This document shows positions 58,809 through 64,000 of a DNA stretch of 64,000 nt, piece by piece. The position numbers and the translations under genes were made by a program. Source of the stretch: Aeromicrobium sp. Root472D3 (GTDB lineage Bacteria > Actinomycetota > Actinomycetes > Propionibacteriales > Nocardioidaceae); contig NZ_LMET01000001.1 of NCBI RefSeq assembly GCF_001426485.1, forward strand, positions 1,669,609-1,733,608, written 5' to 3'. The stretch's first letter is position 1. Each line of letters opens with the position of its first letter. A model generated the notes under the pieces. It worked only from the letters and a program-made list of their open reading frames with translations. It was not told the origin of the DNA and ran no database searches.

Positions 58809-58959
58809 CCTGAGCGACACTTTGTTCGTTGCAGTCTTGGAGATGTGCCCAAGATTGTGAGTACAGTACTTCTCAGTAACGTGGCTCATGTCACATGTGC
58901 GGTCCCGAACTCCTGCGTTCGGCATCGGAACCTCATACCTCTAAGGGAGTCCTTTCTCG
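58809..58959 (+). promoter_or_regulatory. leader/promoter region of the surface protein gene
   Basis: 151 bases, markedly less GC-rich than the surroundings. They hold two short palindromic stretches, GAGTACAGTACTTCTC near 58859 and CATGTCACATG near 58889, and end with TAAGGGAGTCC, the ribosome site. A promoter of its own is expected here, but no -35/-10 pair is convincing. The AT-rich leader sets this gene apart from the many leaderless genes in the window. Confidence 0.45.
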
Positions 58960-60744
58960 ATGAACAAGCTTGCCAGGAACACCTTGGCCCTCGGCACGGC
59001 GACGATGATCGTCACCGCCGCGGTGTCGTTCTCCGCCAACGGCGCCGACGCCACCAAGTCGTACTCGACGGGACGGTTCCTGACCGGATCGATCGGCGGC
59101 ACCAACCTCGACTCCCTCGCGCAGCTGCGCGGGGTCACGGCCGCCAACCCCGGCAACGCCGGTGCCAACAAGAACCCGCTCGACCTGACCGTCCTGTCGG
59201 CGCTCCCGATCAACATCCCCGGCGGTCTGAACCTCGACCTCGCCAAGTTCCTGAGCGCCAGCGGTGCCGCCGGCGCGATCAACCAGTACGCGTCGGCCGA
59301 GTCGACCAGCAAGGCGATCGGCGCCTCGGGCGCCGTGAACGACTCCGGTGCCGCCCTGACCACGAACGGCGGCGTCCCCGCCGACGCCAAGGTCTCGCTG
59401 AAGAACGGGCCGCTGTCCGGCATCAACGACAACCTCGCCAGCGTCGACCTGGGCCTCGGCGCCGTCTCGTCCAACACGACCGTCGACAAGGGCAACCCGT
59501 CGCGCAGCTACAAGATCGCGGGCGCCAACCTGCAGGTCGGTGTCCCGCTCATCGGCACGCTCGTCAACCAGCTGTCCACCGCCGTCGCGCCCGTCAAGGC
59601 AGCCGACGACATCACGCTCTCGGCTGCCCAGATCTGCCCGCTGGTCGGCAACACGCTCAACGTCACCACGACGACGCTGCTCGCCCAGCTGGACTCGCTC
59701 GACCTGGGCGCGCTGGCCGACCTGCTCGACCCCATCCTGAACAACCCCGCCGCCCCGATCACGGGCGTCGACCTCTGCGCGGTCAACCCCCTCCTGTCGG
59801 GCGTGCAGGGGCTCACCGCCGGGCTGGACCAGCTCATCAAGGTCCAGGTCACGGGTCTCGACCAGCTCACGACCGGCCTGGCGAACTTCTCCAGCGGTGG
59901 CGTGTCGGTCGACCTCAACACCGGCAAGATCACGCTCGACCTCGAGCAGATCCTGACGGCCGCCGGCGTCAACCTGAACCAGCTGCCGCCCAACACGAAC
60001 CTGCTGCAGTTCATCACGACCGGGCTGATCAGCGAGAAGATCACCTCCGTGCTCGACAAGGCGATCAGCGATCTGGTCACCAACCTGGGCAAGGTCGACG
60101 TCAGTGTCACGCTGGCGGACACCGCGCTGCCGATCAAGCTGACGGACCTGACCGGTCAGCTCGTCCCGCCGCTGGTGCAGGCCCTGACGCAGGCGACGAG
60201 CGCCGTCACGCAGCTGGGAACCCCGATCGACGCCGCGCTGTCGCAGCTCGTCCCGTCGCTCAACAGCCTCGTCGAGCTGACGGCGAACAACCAGTCGCAG
60301 TCCAAGACCCCGACGCTCAGCACCGGCACGGTCAACGCCGGCTCCATCAGCGCGGCCGCGGTGGGCGACTACTACCGCACGTCGGCTTTGAAGATCAACG
60401 TCCTGCGCAGCTCGCTGAACGTCGAGCTGGCCGCGTCGGAGGCTGCGACGCTCGCTGCTGACGTCGTCAGCGACCAGGTCGCCGCCGCCGACGACTCCGA
60501 CGCTCCCGCCGACAACGGTGACGGCAGCGACTCGGTCTCCGACGGTGCCGACGCCAACGCCGACAACGGTGACGACTCCGACACCGTGGCCGACGCCGAC
60601 GCGCAGGCCGACGCCGACGTGACGACGGCACTGCCGTCGACGGGTGCGCCGAACCTGCTCCCGTTCTGGCTGCTGGGCATCGCCCTGCTGCTGTTCGGTG
60701 GTGCGGTGCTCCTCAACGAGAAGCGTCGCCTGAACCAGGTCTGA
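58960..60744 (+). CDS. choice-of-anchor G-type surface protein with LPSTG sorting signal
   Basis: 594-residue secreted protein. Signal peptide with cleavage near ANGADA-TKSYS (about residue 31). The body is rich in Leu, Asn, Thr and Gly with repeated LNQL/LDQL/VTGLDQL-like elements and two cysteines (QICPLVG, VDLCAVNP), resembling the actinobacterial choice-of-anchor G proteins. Residues 505-555 form an Asp/Ala/Asn linker, followed by LPSTG (558-562), a hydrophobic helix and EKRRLNQV, a standard sortase signal. No sortase gene is in the window. It is flanked on both sides by DUF5819-HTTM gene pairs, which suggests that these act on it (inference). Confidence 0.8.
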   Translation: MNKLARNTLALGTATMIVTAAVSFSANGADATKSYSTGRFLTGSIGGTNLDSLAQLRGVTAANPGNAGANKNPLDLTVLSALPINIPGGLNLDLAKFLSASGAAGAINQYASAESTSKAIGASGAVNDSGAALTTNGGVPADAKVSLKNGPLSGINDNLASVDLGLGAVSSNTTVDKGNPSRSYKIAGANLQVGVPLIGTLVNQLSTAVAPVKAADDITLSAAQICPLVGNTLNVTTTTLLAQLDSLDLGALADLLDPILNNPAAPITGVDLCAVNPLLSGVQGLTAGLDQLIKVQVTGLDQLTTGLANFSSGGVSVDLNTGKITLDLEQILTAAGVNLNQLPPNTNLLQFITTGLISEKITSVLDKAISDLVTNLGKVDVSVTLADTALPIKLTDLTGQLVPPLVQALTQATSAVTQLGTPIDAALSQLVPSLNSLVELTANNQSQSKTPTLSTGTVNAGSISAAAVGDYYRTSALKINVLRSSLNVELAASEAATLAADVVSDQVAAADDSDAPADNGDGSDSVSDGADANADNGDDSDTVADADAQADADVTTALPSTGAPNLLPFWLLGIALLLFGGAVLLNEKRRLNQV

Positions 60745-60753
60745 CCGATCCGA

Positions 60754-60793
60754 CACGACTGCCGGTGACCCGCGTGGGTTGCCGGCAGTCGTG
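60754..60793 (+). terminator. terminator of the surface protein gene
   Basis: Twelve-bp stem CACGACTGCCGG/CCGGCAGTCGTG with inner pairing CCC/GGG, ten bases after the stop. It separates the gene from the second DUF5819/HTTM pair. Confidence 0.75.
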
Positions 60794-60818
60794 CGTCCGG
60801 CCCGACCCCGCCCCGACC

Positions 60819-60824
60819 TAGGAT
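60819..60824 (+). promoter_or_regulatory. -10 hexamer of second DUF5819/HTTM operon
   Basis: TAGGAT seven bases before the ATG at 60832. It overlaps the in-frame ATG at 60823, which is therefore not the start. Confidence 0.5.
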
Positions 60825-60831
60825 GACTCGC

Positions 60832-61590
60832 ATGCCGCCAACGCCCGTGGAGGACGCCGTCGAGCGTCCCCGGCACCGGTGGATCGTCGAGCTGCTGCTC
60901 GTCGTGGTCCTGGTGCACTCGGTGGCGCTCGCGCTGTGGCTCGCGCCGTCGAGCCCGATCCGTGACGCCGTCGGCGAGGGACGTCTGGCCAGCTACGTCG
61001 ACCCGTACTTCCAGCAGGGGCGCGACGTCGTCGGCATCGGCACGCAGCAGGTCGACGAGTCGTTCAGCGTCCGTGCCTACGTGGCGCCCGACGCCGGTGG
61101 CAAGGGCGCGGCGACCGAGTGGGTCGACGTGACACGCGACGACAACCGCGCCAACCGCCACGAGCTGGCACCCGAGCGCGCCCACCTGATCGCGCGGAGG
61201 CTCGCCACCAACCTGAACCTCGCGATGTTCAACCTCAGCGAGGCGCAGCGGCGCGTCGTGCGGGGCCTGACCGCCGACGACCTGCCGAGCACCGTCAGGC
61301 CGACCCTCGAGGGCGCCGGCGGACGACCGGAGGCCGTCCGGTTCTTTCAGGCCTACGACCAGATGGCGACGCAGTTCGCGTCGCTGTACGCCGAGGCCAG
61401 GTGGGGCGAGGGCGGACGCATCGTCCAGGTGCAGTTCCGGGTCGGCCGCCGCACCGTGCCGTCGTACGCCGACCGCGCCACCACGTCGCTGGACGACGTC
61501 GCGTTCCGCGACTTCTCGTTCGGGTGGCGCCGGGCCTTCCGGGGCTCGCTCGACGCCCGCGACACCTTCGACTCCTACGTGAAGAAGTGA
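60832..61590 (+). CDS. DUF5819-type protein, diverged (copy 2)
   Basis: 252-residue protein with one N-terminal helix (IVELLLVVVLVHSVALALWLAP) and an extracytoplasmic domain. SYVDPYFQQG and TEWVDVT match copy 1 (SYLDPYFTQN, TEWVDWT), so the two are paralogues. The LFAPNP motif expected after the PYF..Q element is replaced by DVVGIGTQQ, and the C-terminus differs: it ends FRDFSFGWRRAFRGSLDARDTFDSYVKK. The following HTTM gene begins in the stop codon (TGATG). Because the divergence is concentrated in the family's best conserved motif, copy 2 may have another partner or substrate. Confidence 0.72.
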   Translation: MPPTPVEDAVERPRHRWIVELLLVVVLVHSVALALWLAPSSPIRDAVGEGRLASYVDPYFQQGRDVVGIGTQQVDESFSVRAYVAPDAGGKGAATEWVDVTRDDNRANRHELAPERAHLIARRLATNLNLAMFNLSEAQRRVVRGLTADDLPSTVRPTLEGAGGRPEAVRFFQAYDQMATQFASLYAEARWGEGGRIVQVQFRVGRRTVPSYADRATTSLDDVAFRDFSFGWRRAFRGSLDARDTFDSYVKK

Positions 61591-62681
61591 TGATGACGAC
61601 GTTGTGGCGTGGCCTCGTGGGCTCCGTGCAGGGGCTCAGGGCCGGGATCGACGACTGGCTCGTGGGCACGCGGCACGCCGTCCGCGCGGCGGCGGTCTGC
61701 CGCATCGCGACGGGCCTGGCGGTGCTGGGGCTGCTGGCCTCCAACTTCTCGACCCGCGACATGTGGGTCGGGCAGGGCTCGGTGTGGGCCGAGCCGGCGC
61801 GAGCCATCAGCAGCTTCCCGGAGCTGACGCTGCTCGACGGCGTCAGCTCGGACGTGCTGGCGCTGCTGTACGTCGTGACGATGCTCGCGGCCCTCGCGTT
61901 CGTGCTGGGCTGGCACGCCAAGGCCGCCAACGTCGTGACGTTCATCGGGTTCATCGCGGTCGTCGGCCAGAACCCGGTCGTCGGGTCGCCCGGCGACAAC
62001 CTGGTGCGCCTGACGCTGCTGTGGCTGCTGCTGATGCGCGCGTCCGACCACTGGTCGCTCGACGCCGCACGACGCAGCCGCCGTCTCGCCGCGGGCAAGG
62101 AGGCGTCCCGCGAGGAGGACGCGCTGCCGACGTGGCTGTCGGCGGGACTGCACAACGTGGGTCTCGTGGCGCTGGGTGCTCAGACCGTGCTGGCGGCCAT
62201 GGCCGCGGGGCTCGACAAGGTCGCCGACCGGTCGTGGCAGCAGGGCACGGCCCTGTACTCGACGTTGCAGCTGCCCGAGTCGCGGCCGTTCCCGGCGCTG
62301 TCGGACCTGCTCGCCGACCACCGCGTGCTGCTGGCGCTGCTGACGTACGGCGTGCTGCTCTCGCAGCTGTTCTTCGGACCGCTGCTGCTGAACCGGTACA
62401 CGCGTCGACTCGTGATCGTGCTGGCCGTCGTGGTCAACGTGCTGCTCGCGGTCGTCTTCGCGCAGCCGTGGAGCGCGCTCAGCACGCTCGGCGTGACGCT
62501 GCTGTTCGTGTCGGACCGGACGTGGGAGCGCGTCGAGGACGTCGTGCTCGGTGCCGCCCAGCCGGTGACCGACTGGACGGTCGAGCGTGGTTACGACGTG
62601 CTCGACGGCGTCGACGTGGTGCGCTACAACGTCGTGCTGCCGGTCGTCGACTGGGTGCGGTTCACGATCCTGCGGCGCTAG
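61590..62681 (+). CDS. HTTM-domain (vitamin K carboxylase-like) membrane protein, copy 2
   Basis: 363-residue paralogue of the HTTM protein at 57.9 kb with six to seven helices. It keeps HWSLDAARRSRR and the segment G208-LDKVADRSWQQGTALYSTLQ, with K210 and W216 at the places of K189 and W195 of copy 1. It is longer by 45 residues, mainly an N-terminal and a C-terminal cytoplasmic tail (DRTWERVEDVVLGAAQPVTDWTVERGYDVL). Start ATG 61590 shares its base with the stop of copy-2 DUF5819; a GTG at 61587 is an alternative. Its end overlaps the convergent MFS gene by 20 bases. Confidence 0.82.
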   Translation: MMTTLWRGLVGSVQGLRAGIDDWLVGTRHAVRAAAVCRIATGLAVLGLLASNFSTRDMWVGQGSVWAEPARAISSFPELTLLDGVSSDVLALLYVVTMLAALAFVLGWHAKAANVVTFIGFIAVVGQNPVVGSPGDNLVRLTLLWLLLMRASDHWSLDAARRSRRLAAGKEASREEDALPTWLSAGLHNVGLVALGAQTVLAAMAAGLDKVADRSWQQGTALYSTLQLPESRPFPALSDLLADHRVLLALLTYGVLLSQLFFGPLLLNRYTRRLVIVLAVVVNVLLAVVFAQPWSALSTLGVTLLFVSDRTWERVEDVVLGAAQPVTDWTVERGYDVLDGVDVVRYNVVLPVVDWVRFTILRR

Positions 62682-63903
62682 CGGCGTCGGCGGTCCGGGC
62701 GGCGACCCGCCGGCCCGACAGCACCAGCACGACGACCGGGACGACCAGCACCGCCGCGGCGGCGTTGAGCGTGCCGAAGCCGCTGAGGGCCACGACGAGG
62801 CCGGCGAGCAGCCCGCCCGACGCCCCGGCGAGGTTCATCGCGAGGTCGGAGAAGCCCTGCACGAGGGGACGCGCGGACGGATCGACCGAGGTCGTGAGGG
62901 CGGCGGCGCCGGCGATGACCGAGGCCGACCAGCCGATGCCCAGCAGCACGAGCCCGATCGTGATCTGCACCTGCGACTCGCCCGACGTGCCGGCGACCCC
63001 GGCGGCCAGCAGCAGCACCGACTGCCCGAGCAGGATCGTCCGGTCCTGCCCCCAGGCGTCGGCGAGCCAGCCCATGACCGGTGACAGCGCGTACATGCCG
63101 GCGATGTGCAGGCTGATCGTCAGGCCGATGATCTCGAGCGAGGCGCCGTGGTCCTCCATGTGCACGGGCGTCAGCGCCATGACCGCGACCATGACGGCGT
63201 GCGACGACGCGATCGCCCAGATCGCGGTCAGGGTGCGACCGCGGACGTGGGGGAGGGCCGCCCTGACGCCGCGGGCGGCGGGAGCCTGGCCGGCGGCCCG
63301 CGCGACGAGGGGGTCGGGCCGCAGCAGGACGACGGTCAGCAGGCCGGCCACCGCGAAGCCCGTGGCGGAGAACAGCATGGGCCCCGACAGGTCGGGGAGT
63401 CCGAGGGCGTCGGCGACGGCGGCACCGGGACCCGTCAGGTTGGGCCCGATGACCGCGCCGACGGTCGTCGACCAGACGACGACCGAGAGGGAGCGGCCCA
63501 CCTGGGCGGGCGCGGCCCGGTCGACCGCCGCGAACCGTGACTGCAGGTTCGCCGCGGTGCTGCCCCCGAACAGCAGCAGGCCCAGCAGGGCGACGGGCAG
63601 GGACCGGGTCTCGGACCCGACGACCGTCACGAGGGCACCGGCCGCGCCGCTGAGCCAGCCGAGCGTGAGGGCGGGACGTCGTCCGCGCCTGGCCGCCAGC
63701 GACGACAGCGGGATCGTGAAGGCCGCCGCGCCGAGCGTCAGCATCACGACGGCCATGCCGGACCAGCCGGACGACCCGGTGATGTCCTTGATCAGCAGCC
63801 CGCCGACGGCGAGCCCGGCGCCGTTCCCGACACCCCCGACGACCTGCACCACCACGAGCACCGACACGATCCGCCGCTGCACAGGATCAGGACCGGGGTT
63901 CAC
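62662..63903 (-). CDS. MFS transporter
   Basis: 413-residue drug-efflux-like permease with about 12 helices. The loop after helix 2 reads SLAARRGRRPAL, and GWSASVIAGAAALTTSVDPSARPLVQGFSD in the second half is typical of a large actinobacterial MFS group. Substrate not assignable. GTG start six bases after TAGGTT, probably leaderless. The 3-prime end runs 20 bases into the end of the HTTM gene. Confidence 0.85.
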   Translation of the reverse strand: MNPGPDPVQRRIVSVLVVVQVVGGVGNGAGLAVGGLLIKDITGSSGWSGMAVVMLTLGAAAFTIPLSSLAARRGRRPALTLGWLSGAAGALVTVVGSETRSLPVALLGLLLFGGSTAANLQSRFAAVDRAAPAQVGRSLSVVVWSTTVGAVIGPNLTGPGAAVADALGLPDLSGPMLFSATGFAVAGLLTVVLLRPDPLVARAAGQAPAARGVRAALPHVRGRTLTAIWAIASSHAVMVAVMALTPVHMEDHGASLEIIGLTISLHIAGMYALSPVMGWLADAWGQDRTILLGQSVLLLAAGVAGTSGESQVQITIGLVLLGIGWSASVIAGAAALTTSVDPSARPLVQGFSDLAMNLAGASGGLLAGLVVALSGFGTLNAAAAVLVVPVVVLVLSGRRVAARTADAASAAGS

Positions 63904-63909
63904 CCCAGC

Positions 63910-63915
63910 AACCTA
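63910..63915 (-). promoter_or_regulatory. -10 hexamer of leaderless MFS gene
   Basis: TAGGTT on the minus strand, six bases before the GTG at 63903. From 63916 to the window end (64000) I see no gene, only GC-rich sequence. Confidence 0.45.
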
Positions 63916-64000
63916 GTCCAGACCACACGCACCACACGACGCCACCACAGGTCCGAACGAGCGCAGCGAGAGAAGGACAAGCGGCGGCAGCGAGCCCCGG

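Overview
The window is high-GC, gene-dense actinobacterial chromosome, almost entirely core-type DNA: no insertion sequence, integrase, phage gene or CRISPR array was seen. The mix of NucS, a coiled-coil DivIVA/FilP-type protein, crotonyl-CoA carboxylase/reductase, an IdeR/DtxR-like iron box, many GTG starts and many apparently leaderless genes fits a member of the Nocardioidaceae; Aeromicrobium or a close relative is my best guess (inference, not proven by any marker here).

Layout. 0-2.7 kb: end of the ATP synthase operon (atpD, atpC), a DUF2550 membrane protein and a small secreted peptide, followed by three tandem 25-bp palindromes. 2.9-5.6 kb: a cob(I)alamin adenosyltransferase divergent from the B12 enzyme ethylmalonyl-CoA mutase (meaA). 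5.6-16.8 kb: a PEP-mutase-family lyase, a MacB/FtsX-type ABC exporter with a LuxR-type two-component system, ferritin behind an iron box, an SSI-like lipoprotein, nucS, and an unusual 3-hydroxyacyl-CoA dehydrogenase. 16.8-24 kb: a DivIVA-like coiled-coil protein, then ccr, methylmalonyl-CoA epimerase, acetyl-CoA acetyltransferase and meaB, and a PH-domain protein and a thioredoxin-like/TPR protein. Together with meaA these genes supply much of the ethylmalonyl-CoA pathway (acetyl-CoA to C4 to C5 units). The promoters of meaA, ccr and the thiolase all carry the same palindrome (TTAC-N6-GTAA core) lying across the -10 hexamer, so I infer one shared repressor.

24-31 kb: an unknown membrane protein/lipoprotein pair, a GNAT-Nudix fusion, an HtrA-type protease, an ArsR-MFS pair and an enoyl-CoA hydratase. 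31-41 kb: an alpha-glucan/trehalose block (malQ, glgX, treY, an unknown lipoprotein, treZ) turning glycogen-type glucan into trehalose. 41-46 kb: the two radical-SAM-associated proteins of the TIGR03960/TIGR03936 pair. 46-55.6 kb: rne/rng, rplU-rpmA, obgE-proB-proA, a 50-residue membrane protein, nadD-rsfS-phosphatase and tRNA-Ala(GGC).

55.6-64 kb: a GntP permease, then the most unusual part: two copies of a two-gene module (a DUF5819-type single-pass protein plus an HTTM/vitamin-K-carboxylase-like membrane protein) flanking a gene for an LPSTG-anchored surface protein, and last an MFS exporter. The residue corresponding, by my alignment from memory, to the catalytic lysine of gamma-glutamyl carboxylase is kept in both HTTM proteins. 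This is the best candidate for an uncharacterised system: a membrane enzyme pair that may modify or serve the surface protein between them.
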